Shown: piece by piece, positions 34,350 to 46,240 of the stretch
How positions within the stretch are numbered: position 1 is the first letter of the stretch
How the letters are laid out: every line of letters starts with the position of its first letter
Origin: Chaenocephalus aceratus
Taxonomy: Eukaryota; Chordata; Actinopteri; Perciformes; Channichthyidae
Length of the DNA: 64,000 bases
Direction: 5' to 3'
Assembly: GCA_023974075.1 (NCBI GenBank)
Contig: CM043799.1
Span: 5,008,928-5,072,927 of the forward strand
Notes under the pieces: generated by a model
The model's input: only the letters and a program-made list of their open reading frames with translations
Told to the model about the DNA's origin: nothing
Databases searched by the model: none
Program-made: the position numbers and the translations under genes

Positions 34350-34569
34350 AGGTTGATGACATGGTCCTCCAACTGGAAGGTTAGTGGTTAAATCCCCAAC
34401 CCCTGCAGTCAACACGTTGATGTGTCCTTAGGCAAGATACTTATCCCCATGTTGTTCCTGATGGCATGGACCAAAGTGTGTGAATGGGTGAAAGCTGACT
34501 TGTATACGTAAAAGCCCTTGTGGCTGGCAAAGTCAGGAAAGCGCCATATAGATACAGTCCATTTACCAT
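34350..34569 (+). repeat. SINE-like repeat with tRNA-type B box
   Basis: GGTTAGTGGTTAAATCCCC resembles a degenerate Pol III box, and the end GAAAGCGCCATATAGATACA followed by GTCCATTTACC is a common teleost SINE/LINE tail. The 5' limit is approximate. Confidence 0.55.
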
Positions 34570-34769
34570 GTCCAGGTACAACGAGGAAATCAAATATCTA
34601 ACATAAAATTACCAGTAGTCCTTGTCTTACAAAATACAACGGTCAGTATTGTAGAAACCTAATATCGGACAATCATGAATATTTCATGTACAGCGGGATC
34701 ACAGGATCTGCCCTTGAGTCAGTCTTTCAACTTTTTCAGGTGACTTTTGGTCCTGAAAACAACCCATAG

Positions 34770-34775
34770 TTTATT
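34770..34775 (-). terminator. Possible polyadenylation signal of the connexin
   Basis: AATAAA on the minus strand, 21 bp after the connexin stop codon. The position is close for a 3' UTR, so other signals further on are possible. Confidence 0.25.
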
Positions 34776-34796
34776 GACCCCCACCCCCCCCGAGTC

Positions 34797-35139
34797 CTAG
34801 AGGGTAGTACTGATCCCACCTTCTCTGATCTTCTCCCTTCTGTTCAAACTCATCTGGCTGTCGGACAGAGTTGGGTCAGTCTTACGATACTGGGACCGGG
34901 GGGGCGCCATGTTGGTGAGCTCGTGCTGATCAGCGAATAGGAGCCTTTGGTTCTCTTGGCGGATCCTTACTAATTTGGAGATGCGCTTGCCGATGAGATA
35001 AACCATCTCGCAGAGACACATGAAGATGCACACTGCGCTGGAGACAACCATGAACAACATGAAGATCTTTTTCTCTGTTGGGCGACTGATGAAGCAGTCC
35101 ACAGTGTTGGGGCATGGTTCCAGTGAACACTTGGACAAC
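34797..35139 (-). CDS. Beta-type connexin, coding exon 3
   Basis: The acceptor TTTTAG lies just upstream (35140-35145). The exon encodes the second extracellular loop with cysteines in the CX4CX5C pattern ([12 protein letters not shown]), the [15 protein letters not shown] motif, the fourth membrane segment and a short basic cytoplasmic tail ending GGISTTL*. Connexins form gap-junction hemichannels in the plasma membrane; E2 docks with the partner cell. The joint with exon 2 falls inside a Lys codon and keeps the frame. The nearest relatives by eye are GJB3/4/5-like proteins; I do not assign a symbol. Confidence 0.9.
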
Positions 35140-35246
35140 CTAAAAGAAAACAGTAGGTACGATTAAAGGCGAAATGAAAATCAGCGGATCAGTTTGTTTC
35201 TGTACATGTTTTTCTGCAATAATGAAAGTAAAGATATGAGCATTAC

Positions 35247-35550
35247 TTGGGCAGATCGTATCCATCGTATATCCGATACAGGATGTAAAGGAATGCAACG
35301 TCAAAATCCGGCTTTGAAGACCAGACTCAGCAGGTAGGTCCACCACAGCCCGCCTCTCTTTTTTCCAGGGTTGGCGTACAGGTGAGAGCCGTGGTGCAGC
35401 TCAACGTATTTGGCGTCCTTTCCTTCACGGTATTTCACATGAGCCATCACCATCAGAGACGGGCAGGTGATGAAAATCAGCTGCAAGCGCCCACAGACGG
35501 ATGTGGGAGATGGGGAAGATGTGGTCATAGCAGATGGTGGTGCAGCCAGG
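35247..35550 (-). pseudogene. Beta-type connexin, coding exon 2 (two +1 shifts)
   Basis: Bounded by the acceptor TTTCCAG (35551-35557) and the donor GTAATG (35241-35246). It encodes the rest of E1 ([20 protein letters not shown]), TM2 ([15 protein letters not shown]), the cytoplasmic loop and TM3. The three frames needed to read it show two single extra bases: one between the codons for RLWA and QLIF (GCGCTTGCAG, about 35484), the other at GGATTTTGACG (about 35303-35306). Both look like one base too many in or beside a short run. Either this copy is a pseudogene or the assembly has indel errors; exons 1 and 3 are intact, which favours the latter. Confidence 0.85.
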
Positions 35551-36871
35551 CTGGAAAGAAAAAAAATATTTTTAAAGCTATTTGCATTTATTGTTTATTT
35601 TTACTATAATGAGGTCTAGGGCTTTTATTTCATACCACTGCTAATGCAGCTGTCATGAAAGAATTAATGTGAAACAATACCACTATTGCTGGCAGAAAGT
35701 ATAATAACTTTATAATAGTAAAAAGCTACAATACATTTATACCGGCAGCACTTTTTAGAAACGAAAAGGAACATTCCAACAAATAAATACAAAGTATTTG
35801 GAAGGGGATTTCAATAAGAATTACAGACGAAAATAAGTTTACATTTATAAGGTTTGCCTTTAATAAATATTGCTAATTGTCTTCCATTTACATGGTGTTG
35901 TATATGCTAAGACCTTAGCCTGTGATCCTAATATATTGATGAGATATGATATCCTTAGATTACATTTCTTTGTTTAAAGAGTGGTGCAGTGATGAGGCAT
36001 TTGTGTATGCTGATCTGGAAGTTAGTATCAAAATGGCTGCCTCGACCAAAAGCCAATGGGATTTTTCCATTGGATTTTAGAAAATTGGTCTGTGGCAAAC
36101 ACACATCTATAATAGTTCTTTCAGCAGGAAAATCTCCACATAATAACACGACTTTTACAATAGTTGAAGCCTATATGCATTGCCAGTTATTGGGTTACAT
36201 AAATAGGCTAGCTAACGTCATGCTATTAATGAACTACATCACGGCCACACGACTATGCACCCAGTCTCACGGCATTTCATGTTCACCAACACGATTTTTA
36301 ATCTATTGATTCGTGTTCACCATCACGATTTCACCCCTTTTTTTCGTGTTGCACAAGGCGGACTCATATGACCGATGACATTTACTTTTCATCTCGAGCC
36401 AGTTGTTTGCAGTCAATATGTTTAAGAAATGTTAAAGCTTGACCAGTGGGTCATATTTTATTTCGCAAAACGAAATGTGAAAATCTCTTCAGTTTGTATT
36501 AACCACAGAGCTTGTTTCAGACATCTAAGGCAAAAACACATACAAAAAACGTTGACTTCAAAACAAAGTAACCGGGAGTGCTAAATTGCTGACTAATTTC
36601 CATGATAAGGTCTCACTACTTGGCATACCTTTCCATCTCCAAGGCCACAATGGTATAAAGTAAATTTAGGTTTTAGCTAAAAAACTAAACTAGAGCTCAC
36701 GTTGATTTCACATTACACCCCAAAGCTCATTAACACATCAAATTAGCAAGAGCAGCTTCCCAAGACATATCTTAATACATAATTAAGAGGTGCCTCCTAG
36801 AGGGACACCACATCTCCAATAAATGATTATCATTTGAAGATAAAGAAGTGTTGTTCCTGTGTTGATCTCAC

Positions 36872-37063
36872 CTGCCGAGTATTACACACAAAGTCTTTGT
36901 TCTCATCGCCCCAAACTCTCTGCGCTGCCACCACGAACACCATCACACGGAACACAAACACCATGGACAGCCAGATCCTCCCAAACGCAGTGGAGTATTT
37001 GTTGACTCCACTGATCAGACTCTCCAGCCCCGACCAGTTCATCCCTGCTGCTGTACACTGCAC
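36872..37063 (-). CDS. Beta-type connexin, coding exon 1
   Basis: ATG at 37042, following an acceptor TGTTCCAG that ends at 37064, so an upstream untranslated exon is expected. 57 codons: [20 protein letters not shown], then TM1 ([20 protein letters not shown]) and the start of E1 with VCNTRQ. The donor CAG|GTGAGA is at 36871. Together with exon 2 the E1 cysteines fit CX6CX3C. The predicted protein is about 271 residues, normal for a beta connexin. Confidence 0.9.
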
Positions 37064-38220
37064 CTGGAACACAGAGGGACAATGAAGAGGGTTATTTTTC
37101 CAACAGAGACAAAACATGGCTGAATTATTTGTGTAATCAACTTACATATCAATGCTTTTAATTGGTATGCTGACTAAGTCTTTTATTGTCTTGCTATGTT
37201 TAGACACATCTTCCCCAAGCTCACAGATGCAGGATCCATGAAGAGCAGCTGCACCCAAAACTGGCATGTCTGACTCACAACATGAACAGACTTGTTTATC
37301 TACCATACAAGCTAACCACATAGATCTGCAAGGAGGGAGGTGACAATAGAAACAGTTTTATCTGTATTTTTTCACCGTACAAAATATTTTTAGAATTGTT
37401 AACACTATTAGCCGTAGAAAAAGAGTCATTCATTCTCTAGGGGTGCCGCCGCCCCTCTTCCCACATGTTTGATTGTCATTAAAAATTAAAAATAAATAAA
37501 AAAAGATATTTGAAAAAGATATATATATATATATTTTTTTTTTTTAATGAACAAGGTAAATATTATATAGTTGGTATCAGTAAAATGTATAATCTACAAT
37601 AAAATCTCGTTTAAAATTGTTTTACGATGTCTAAAGTTACTGATAAGTCACATGTTTCCTGCCTGGCCGCAGTGTGTACCTCTCTCGTCCGGGCGGGAGA
37701 AAGGAGCCCTCAGCCAGAGCAGCAGCAGCCAACAAGCTGACTGTTGCTATCTGTAAACTATGCCGCCGAAACATAATTTCAGCCAATCAGCGTCGTCAGA
37801 TCTGATGCTCAAAGGGTGCCCTGTCAGCGCCCTGGCCTGTGTGTCTGTGAGTTGTTTAGACTCGTATCCAAGGTGACGCTACAGTAGTTGTCGAGGTTGT
37901 CTGCAGGTGGAGACTACGGTGCTAGTGGGTCGCCGGAGCTGTAGATTAACATTTACATGCTTATTGTAGTTGTAAGGGCAATGCCTGCAGCACCATGGAG
38001 CATATGTGTGAGATGGACCTGTATTTTACAGGAAAGGAGTGAGCAGAGGGTCGAGTTGTCAATTCTTGTTCAGTTTTCATCTTCCTCACCCTCTCAGACT
38101 TTTTTGTTGCGTGCGCTGCTAAAGAGACGCGCTACCATGGAAACCAAACAATGGTGTAGCTGTATTAAAGTCAGAGTGGAAACAGTCGTGAGTAAATCTG
38201 ATTTTGTCAGAAATCGGGAG
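37064..38220. other. Upstream flank of the connexin
   Basis: Contains (TA)n and poly-T at about 37519-37545 and a GC-richer part (37660-37960) without a supported gene. The short ORF from 37957 into the microsatellite is not credible. Confidence 0.4.
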
Positions 38221-38263
38221 AAATGCGGGAGTCTCCCGCGTAGATCGGGAGGGTTGGCAAGTA
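38195..38263. mobile_element. DNA-transposon terminus fragment
   Basis: TCGGGAGGGTTGGCAAGTAT is a terminal sequence I associate with teleost DNA transposons (inverted: ATACTTGCCAACCCTCCCGA). Only one end is evident, next to the (CA)n tract. Confidence 0.4.
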
Positions 38264-38369
<106 letters not shown>

Positions 38370-38545
38370 ATGTTCATATTTAGTCTCCTGATTTTAAATG
38401 GGAATTACATCATTTGAGTGTTCCCAAAGCACCAGTGTTCTGCAGTTTGTGTGGGCCTACTGTACTGTTGCACAGTTTTGGAAGATTCATAGCTAACCAC
38501 ACTGAAGATTATGGATTATCTCATATTTTTAAGCCTCAATGTGTT

Positions 38546-38564
38546 CCCCCCCCCCCCCCCCCCC
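38546..38564. repeat. Poly-C run
   Basis: Nineteen consecutive C. Confidence 0.9.
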
Positions 38565-38989
38565 TCTAACATCACCAGAAGTCATAATTTAAGGGGTCAG
38601 TTCTCAAAATGTCTTCCGGGGGACAGTCCCCCGGACCGCCCTAGTATGGTTTGGTCACCATTTTTCATAGCCCCACCAAAAATAGTTGGTACGCCACAGG
38701 CACATTTTGTAAATCCAAAACTTTTCAATAGACAAGACAGTTCACAATTGTTCAACAGGTTGTGGAAATAGCTTAGCATAAATACTGGAAGCACAGTGAA
38801 AACAGGTAGGCTCAGTCCAAGCTGTAATATGCTCTTTTTATTCTGGCCTGGAACGCTTCCTGTATTAATCCACTGGTTACGTGTCAATTGCTCTGACTAT
38901 AGTATTATAGTAGTATAAGTATTTTCATACATAAACGCCAGTGAAACCTCAACATTTGAATGCTTTTACTTTGGTTTAACCTAGCTGCT

Positions 38990-39105
38990 TCCAGACTTGT
39001 TAAAGTATTTGTGCTAAATAAGATGCAGATCTCCCTTGAAAAGAGATCAATGATCTCAAGGTTTACACCTGGATAAATAAAGGCTTGAAATGAAATGAAA
39101 TGAAA
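38990..39105 (+). repeat. LINE 3' end fragment
   Basis: ATGCAGATCTCCCTTGAAAA, then GAGATCAATGATCTCAAGG and CTGGATAAATAAAGGCTTGA with (AAATG)n. This is a common 3' end of CR1/Rex1-like teleost LINEs. 5' truncated. Confidence 0.5.
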
Positions 39106-39170
39106 GATAGCCATTAGCTAGCTTAAGCTACGTTTTACCCTGATCGAGTCGTGACAATCTGCTAAATCTT

Positions 39171-39290
39171 AAAGGTGGGGTAGGTAAGTTTGAAAAACCG
39201 GCTCGAGATACACTTTTTGTTATATACCATGGAATGCTCTTAACATCCCGATAGCAATGAATATCTTAAATGCTTTTGATCACGGGGCAA
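39171..39290 (+). mobile_element. TTAA-type MITE fragment (AGGTGGGGTAGG family)
   Basis: TTAA|AGGTGGGGTAGGTAAG at its left edge, then TTATATACCATGGAATGCTC and CCCGATAGCAATGAATATCT shared with 29255-29325 and 40540-40600. It stops near 39290 with no right terminus. Confidence 0.65.
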
Positions 39291-40011
39291 CCTCAATAGC
39301 CTTTCTTGTAGCTGGCCCAACAGCATTTTTAAGTTAGTGTATAATTTTTCACATTTCACAAAAACATATTCGCAATTTTTATTCCACCATAATTTGATGC
39401 CGTGTGGCTGCACATTTGTGTGCTTTGTTTATTTAAAACCAAAGAGTAATTTGGTATTCTACCCTGGATACTGTTAATTCAGCTGTGTGTGTTTAGTGTC
39501 TGCTCACTGCTGCTGCTGAATGAACACATTGGGAACAATAGCGTGTGTGCTAAAGTAATGAGGTTCATGAATGAAACAGTGTCATTAGTCCGTATAAATA
39601 CAACTTAAATCATGAACCCCCTGGTGCGTGTTTCTTAGAGTTAATGTTACTTAGATACTGAGCTGTAAGTGTGTGTTTTAGTGTGTATGTTTGTGTGTGA
39701 GTGTGTGTGTTTACCAAATGTGTACTTTTCTCTGCAAACAAAATCTATGTACTCAATCAGAGCTCTGTTTGACATTTAAATCTCATTGTTTCCAACTGCA
39801 CGTGTGGCTAGCATTGTAGAGATTGTTAATCTTGTACAATATAATAAAGATGCCCTATTGTGCTATAGGTTCATTAATTAAAGGCTAAAATCGCTGTTGT
39901 TTTTGTGCGCCTCCATTGGACTCCTTTGTTTACTTACAGATCATAGTGATATCACTATGTAACACTCATGCTTCTATTGGCTAGTGCTACAACACAGTGT
40001 ACGTGCTAAGG
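39291..40011. other. Gene-free stretch
   Basis: AT-rich sequence, no feature supported. Confidence 0.4.
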
Positions 40012-40985
40012 CAGGGGTTGGCAACCCGCGGCCCACGGGCCGCATGCGGCCCTTTAAGCCCTCTGCTCTGGCTCCCTTGAGCTTAGACAAAAATAAGAAG
40101 GAAATAAAATAAAAGTATTTGTAGGACTATTTATATTTTGTTGCATGGTTGAAAATGTTTCGTATCTTGTATTTTGAGGTGATACTGTGACACATAAATA
40201 AAAAACAAAACGATTTTAATTAGGTCAACTAAAATATGCGTCACATCCTGCTACGGTCCCGCGCGAGCGCCTTTTCTTGGAGGCGAATAACCTGACCACC
40301 GGCTCGATGAGCGAACTATGGATAAATCAAAGAAAAGTACCGGAGGAACACAGGATTTAATTCTGCGTGGACAGAGTTATCTGCTTTCACAGCAAATGAT
40401 GCTGGTTTACCGGTATGTTTGATATGTAGAGAGAAGTTGTCAACGGTGGTGCAGCCTTTACGTATCGAGGAACAACAAGGGAGAGGAAGACAGCTGACGA
40501 TCATAATTCAATGGGGTATGTAATTTATTTCAGAAAACACTTTTGTTATATTCCATGGAATCTCTTAACGTCCCGATAGCAATGAATATATTAAATGCTT
40601 TGACAATAAATACATACCAAAATTCATCTTTGGAAGCCGTAGCACTGTAAAAAGCACGACCAATCATCTGAGCCGGCCCGGCTAAAGTAACTGGATGGCC
40701 TACCTGCCTGTCAGCCTTCCATCTGTGCACAAACTTATCTCGTGCCCTCATTGGTCATGTGCGCGTTCGTGTGTGTTGGAGGAGGGGCTCTGTAAGGAAG
40801 TCTGAAGGAAGAGGCATATTTTTTCCGGTTGTGTACTTTCAAATTCTAGCGCACTCGAGCTGGTTTCTCCATTCTTACCTACCCTACCTTTAACTCTTTT
40901 TAGGGTGCAGCTATATGTTTTATTTATTTCAAAGTGGGCCCATTTTAATAAAAAAAATGTTCCTTCAAATGTGCAGAGGTCCCCC
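40012..40985 (+). mobile_element. hAT-Charlie element, copy 2 (3'-truncated)
   Basis: Starts CAGGGGTTGGCAACCCGCGG and tracks copy 1 (28718) through the N-terminal transposase piece and the shared MITE to ATGTGCAGAGG (about 40980), where similarity ends without the right terminus. Copy 1's inner hAT MITE is absent here. Confidence 0.85.
40508..40889. mobile_element. TTAA-type MITE, copy in hAT 2
   Basis: Ends CTTACCTACCCTACCT|TTAA (40890-40893). Same position within the host hAT as the MITE at 29230, so the insertion predates duplication of the hAT. Confidence 0.75.
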
Positions 40986-41089
40986 CCTCCCCCACCCCGT
41001 CCTCAGAACTACACATGCTGGCTATTGTGTTTCGCAACATGTTCTCTATGGCACGTCTCTACTGGGAGTTGTAGTTTTAAAAGACGTTT

Positions 41090-41230
41090 TCGTCAGATGG
41101 GTGACCAAAACGTCCCCGTTTTCCGGGCAGAGTCCCCGTTTTCGGTGGCTGGTACCCGGTTGAAACTCCCGAAAATGTTCCCGTTTTTGAACGTGCGTTA
41201 CAAAAATAGAGCAAGGTTAAATCAAATGTT
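41090..41230. mobile_element. Possible hAT terminal region
   Basis: GATGGGTGACCAAAACGTCC with repeated CCCCGTTTTC blocks resembles the TAGGGTGACCAG...GTCCCG ends of the element at 18584. The partner end is not found. Confidence 0.3.
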
Positions 41231-41592
41231 ATATGTCAGTAAACACAGAGTAACAGTGTTGTGCCTGTTTGTAGCGTTAGCGTATTTCTTCTTCTACTAC
41301 TTCTTCTTCTTCTTCTTCTTTTTTCTTTAATGGCGAATCGCTTACACTTGGAGCATATATCGCCACCTACTGTTGATTTATTAAATGTTTATATTAAATC
41401 CTTGTCCTCAGACCAGTGTTTTTGAGGAACTTGAAGATCAGCTTGTTTACTTAATGTCTTGATTTACATATTGATTTGTATATTGACTTGAAATCCATGT
41501 CCTTGATGTTATGTTGTTCCAGTGTAGTTTTCAGAATGAGTCTTTGTCTGTTATAATCCGGGCAGCTAAAAAATACATGATGTAATTTTTCT

Positions 41593-41671
41593 CCCCAATT
41601 TTCGGCACCCCGATGGGTTGATGCACCCTTAGCATTCGCCTATACTGCCTATGCCAAGGGCCGGCCCTGGT
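41593..41671 (-). mobile_element. DNA-transposon terminus fragment
   Basis: On the minus strand it starts CAGGGCCGGCCCTTGGCATA and continues GGCAGTATAGGCGAATGC. I associate this sequence with a widespread teleost DNA element. Single end only. Confidence 0.4.
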
Positions 41672-42364
41672 GAAAACAATATGACATCAACAAAAAATAA
41701 GACAGACAACTACAGATAGCATCACACACGATGGTTACTTGTTATTATTTAGGGCTGCCTGTATGGATCAGGTTTTTGCCAAAGCGAGCCCTTTTACTGG
41801 AATAATAATAAGTTATGTATTATATCAACCGTATTGGTACAATGAGCGACATCTAGTGATGGATTTTGGAACATTGATTTGATTTTTCTCATGGCAGTTA
41901 GACTTTGGAGACAAACCAGGGGACTTTATTTGTATTTTTAATCTGTGTCTGTCCATTTGGTGTAGTATTTGATCCAATATTACATCTGGTTTATATATTA
42001 GTCACTTTCTTATGAAATGCCAGGTTTTAGGCCTTGATTTGAACATTCAATCCTGAAAATAAAAAATCAACCAGATTAATGTTTCTTTAATCCTGCCCAG
42101 ACTAGAGGTAAGTAAATCTGTATAGGAAGACGAGTTAAGGGATAGAGGAGAAAAGATTATGGTATAATTACAGAGCCTGCCAATTTATAAATTGAGGAAA
42201 TCAATGTTAGTCTGTTAACCAAAGTGCAGCCATCTATCTATCAACTATCTACTATCTATTATTAAAGATCAGAGGAAAAGAACAGAACAAGAGGGGTAAA
42301 TCCGGAATAAAAATAAAGAAGCGAGATTGTAGAGCATGCGACTGATGTGATTCTCCTACACCAT
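41672..42364. other. Gene-free stretch
   Basis: AT-rich, with a short imperfect CTAT(C)-repeat near 42232-42258. No gene is supported. Confidence 0.4.
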
Positions 42365-43752
42365 ATCACATGTGGCAGGCAAAGACATCGCAACTGCAGA
42401 TGTACTATCCAGGGCTCCTGTCAGCAACATAAATGAGGGGCTTCATGAAAATGAAATCAATCTGTACATGGACTCAGTCATAGCAAGCCTGCCAGCTACA
42501 GAAGGGAGACTCAAGGAAATACAGACACACCAAGACAATGACACCATAGTCAACAGTTAAAAAGGTACTGTGTAGGGGGATGGCCAGACACGTTTTCTAT
42601 TGAGAGAGTGTTTCAACCCTACAGTATCTGCCACTCTCAGGTGAGCTCACAGTTCAAAATGGCCTCCTACTTTATGGTAGCAGGATAGTGATCCCATCGC
42701 TCAGAGCTGACATGCTCACCAAGCTGCATGAAGGTCACATGGGCATAACCAAATGCAGAGAAAGAGCCAAACAGTCTGTGGTGGCCAGGACTCAGCAAGG
42801 AGTTAACAAAAGTGATAGAGAACTGTGACACATGTAGCCGGGAGAGAACAAACTTCAGAGAGACATTGATGCCTCCTGAGTTCCCACCGAGACCATGGTC
42901 TACAGTGGGAGCAGATCTGTTTCAATTAGACAACAAACATTATTTGGTCATTGTTGACTATTTTTCAAGATTTTTTGAAGTGGCAAAATTAACTTCCACA
43001 ACATCAGAGGCAGTTATCACACACTTTAAGTGTATCTTTGCACGACATGGGGTGCCAGAGATAGTGCGCTCAGACCACAGTTTGCATCTGAGCCGTTCAG
43101 GAAGTTTGCCCAGGACTGGAACTTCAGTCATGTGACATCCAGTCCCCACTTCCCTCAGAGCAATGGAGAAGCGGAGCGGCCTGTGAGGACAGTCAAACGT
43201 CTCCTTAAGAAATCAAGTGATCCATATCTTGCCCTCATGGCCTACCGTGCTACTCCTCTGGCAAATGGATACAGTCCCACAGAGCTTCTCATGGGGAGGA
43301 AGATAAGGACACTCGTTCCTGTCATTCCATCACAGCTCAACCCAGTGTGTGCTGATATGATAAAGTTGAAATTGACAGAACAAAGTTACAGACAAAAACA
43401 GAGACACAACTATGATCACAGACACAGAACACATGATATGCTGAACATGTGTGGATCAAAGATACACATGAGAAGGGCACAGTGGTGTCAACTGCAGGCA
43501 CACCCAGGTCTTACATCGTTGAGACACACAGGGGCACCGTCCGAAGAAACAGATACCACCTCTCTCAACCCCTGAGGGTCCTCGACTGATAACACCACAC
43601 CTGTAAACACCACTACTGAGGCAGCATGCACTCCTCCTGCCACACCACAAGTCCAGCATGACTCGAGTCAGCAAAGCACCGTGTGTGAGAGACGTTTTCC
43701 TGCCAGAGTCAGGGCGCCTCCTGCACATCTAAAAGACTTTGTGCGTTCATAG
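42365..43752 (+). pseudogene. Ty3/gypsy pol fragment (integrase), Mag-like
   Basis: Begins at the RNase H-integrase linker (AGKDIATADVLSRAPVSN), followed by a broken zinc-finger region (LHEGHMGITKC in one frame, CDTCSRER in another), the core (VGADLFQL, VDYFSRFFEVAKL, a damaged SD...PQFASEPF region and SNGEAERPVRTVK with the catalytic Glu) and a C-terminal end APPAHLKDFVRS*. Several stops and frameshifts (about 42558, 42570-42810, 43075) disable it. RT and gag are missing. The Mag-like call rests on the linker pattern and the very short LTR. Confidence 0.75.
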
Positions 43753-44150
43753 CCAGGAAACTGAGTGGTCAATGGGGAAGAATAATCCCCACACTCAGCT
43801 GGAGGGTTTAGGTAGTCCACCCCATCCCTCCATAGTTCAAACTAAATAAATGAATAAAAAGAAGTACAGCAGTTGAATGTTTTAATAAGAATTCTGCAGT
43901 TAGACAGAACTATATGTTGCAGTGTTTCCAGAAACACATGTTGATAAAGTGTTTCATATTTTGCACTATGTTAAGACCTAGAAAAAGCCTTTAGTGTCTT
44001 TAATAATATCCATCTTGGTAAACTTGAGATATAATGCTATACATGTATTGTTCATTAGAATGAATACAAGTTAAGCAATGGTTTAATATCAGCTTCAGAG
44101 GCTTGTGTTGTCCATACACATCCTCTCCACAGGTAAGGTCTCCTATTTAG

Positions 44151-44159
44151 AAAGGGGGA
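44151..44159 (+). other. Polypurine tract of the Mag-like element
   Basis: AAAGGGGGA immediately before TGTAGTATC. Confidence 0.6.
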
Positions 44160-44235
44160 TGTAGTATCAGGCATAATAGGGTAGGAACCTTTATGATGCA
44201 TCGGTGATTAATAAACGAGAGCAAGTCAACCTACA
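44160..44235 (+). repeat. Very short 3' LTR (76 bp), Mag-like
   Basis: TGTAGTATCAGGCATAATAG to AAGTCAACCTACA: it begins TGTAG, ends CTACA and contains AATAAA (44210-44215). It follows a polypurine tract 400 bp after the pol stop. LTRs near 77 bp are known for the Mag lineage. The matching 5' LTR is not in the window, so the right limit rests on the TG...CA rule. Confidence 0.6.
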
Positions 44236-45776
44236 CGTTGGTCCAATCCTTTCCTATACAAGAGCCTCTATATAAGTTATAGTGAACACTTATAACAATA
44301 GAACACATGGTCATAAAGAGAAATGATATCCCTATGTGATCGGTAACATCATCATTAGGTCTGTATAGTTTACGAAGCAGTGAAGGATCGTGCACTGTTT
44401 ACAACGAGTAAAATATTTAGATTTCACAAAACAGGAGAGGCTCATCACTCAGGACATCTCCATGTTAGCACTTTAAAATCTGGATTAACTACATTACCAC
44501 TTAGTTTTGATAACTTACTCCAATTAATTATATTGTTGATATTTAATTGTAGACAGGTATTTAAATGTGATTTTGTAATTATAGGCTATCTATGAACCCT
44601 TGTGTGAACTCTTACCTGTGCTATCCTGTGTTTCAACTGTTTCAACCTTATTCCTGTTGCTGCTTAACCTTTTAAGCTCCATTCCTCCGCGGGCGGGGGG
44701 AAAATTGCAACATCTGCAAGAAACAGCGTCTGAGCCGGGCTTCTTAACATTTAAAAACCTATTAATGTGTCATACCCACTTAACGGGAAGAAACTCAGCT
44801 ATCAGACAATATTAACAATTATTAATTTTTAGCAACACGAGACATAAGGGTAATAACAAAGGCTCTGAATTAGCCCTGAGTGAAAAAATGCTAACACACT
44901 TAGCACAGAACTCACTTTAAAATACCCTTATTACTTATCGTATCTGCACAAACAAGATATCGATTAGCAACCTGAGATTCCACAGATTCGACAGGTATTG
45001 GTATCATTACTGACCGATCCGAACTTGCGACATGAGAAGCTAACAAATACATCACACCACGTAGCATTAGGTAGCCAACACGGCAATATGTCTTACCTTT
45101 GTCTTATCCTATCTTAGTTAAGTCATTAATGTTAAATAAAATAGTATTTCTTGCAGCTATGAGACTTATGGTCATATGAGCCTTTAATTAAATGTAACAT
45201 ATTTCCCAGTAAGTTCTACCCGTCTTCCTACCCTTTGCCGATTACGTTCGGCTGTTCGAAAATATCAAATATTGATGAACAATATGTTGAAAAGATGTTT
45301 CTTATATAGTAAACAGAGGAATTGTTTTAATTTAGGAAGGTATTAAATGTAACATTAAAAGAGAAATTGAAAGTGTTTTACTAAAACGGAAACAACTAGA
45401 CTAATATGGTCATCAGTGTGTGTATAAATGTTTAAATATGAAGAGGGCTTCATTCCATAACGCCTCTGCCTGTGTGCTGAATCTACTGCTTTAGAGGAAA
45501 AACTAGTTTTTTTTTCACTGATTGCTCAACATCTGGCTACACTTTGTGTCTTAGTCATAGCAAAAGGAAACATTCCTGCCTTTGCCTTTTTTAACTGGAA
45601 TTAACCGAAGGGTTTTTCTACATATATAGGCATAAATACCAACGTGTGTCATGGTATTTTAGGGTAAACAAGGAACTGTAACTCAGTCTGTGGTCAACTT
45701 AAACACTGCTGGATATCTTTTGTTTACGGTAACATGTGATACAAAATGTATGGACATTCAACAAAAAGAACCTTAC
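44236..45776. other. Gene-free stretch
   Basis: AT-rich sequence. No coding or repeat feature is supported. Confidence 0.4.
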
Positions 45777-45825
45777 CTAGTGCTGAAACGTTGATACAAT
45801 CCAAAACCCAATAGGTGGACACCAG
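45777..45825 (-). other. Candidate 49-bp exon
   Basis: On the minus strand TTCTTCTCCAG precedes and GTAAGG follows a 49-bp block, both good splice signals. One frame is open (LVSTYWVLDCINVSAL). The connexin's first coding exon needs an upstream 5' untranslated exon on this strand, and this block could serve, though it is 8.7 kb away. Confidence 0.3.
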
Positions 45826-46135
45826 CTGGAGAAGAATAATATACCACAGTTAAGTTAAAAAGCTTAAAGTTTAGGGAAACTCAAGTTAAATCATTCCACT
45901 GCTTTTCCTCTCTGTCTGTCTCCTCTCTCGCCCTTCCCTCAGAAACCCTGCCAAACCAGATTCAGCAGCTTCTACGTCATCACACACACACACACAACAT
46001 GTTTGTCTTGTCAGGATACAGGAAGACTCCACACCCTTTGAGCTATGTAACCTAACACCTCCTTATAGGTAAAGAAAAATAGTTAAAGTTTGCTTTACTG
46101 AGCAGGGGAACAAAACATCCATCCTTGCCAAACAC
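45826..46135. other. Gene-free stretch
   Basis: Nothing supported except a short (CA)n at about 45980-45996. Confidence 0.4.
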
Positions 46136-46136
46136 A

Positions 46137-46197
<61 letters not shown>

Positions 46198-46240
46198 TGT
46201 GTGTGTGTGTGTGTGTGTGGGGGGGGGGTGTGCGTGTGTG
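46136..46240. repeat. (GT)n microsatellite with poly-G
   Basis: Long GT run with a GAGT break at about 46196, then nine G at about 46220. Confidence 0.97.

Noticed and set aside
34797..37063. Connexin as two independent genes or only a pseudogene
   Set aside because: Splice sites, phases and cysteine spacing across three exons support one gene; the two +1 shifts are reported as a finding.
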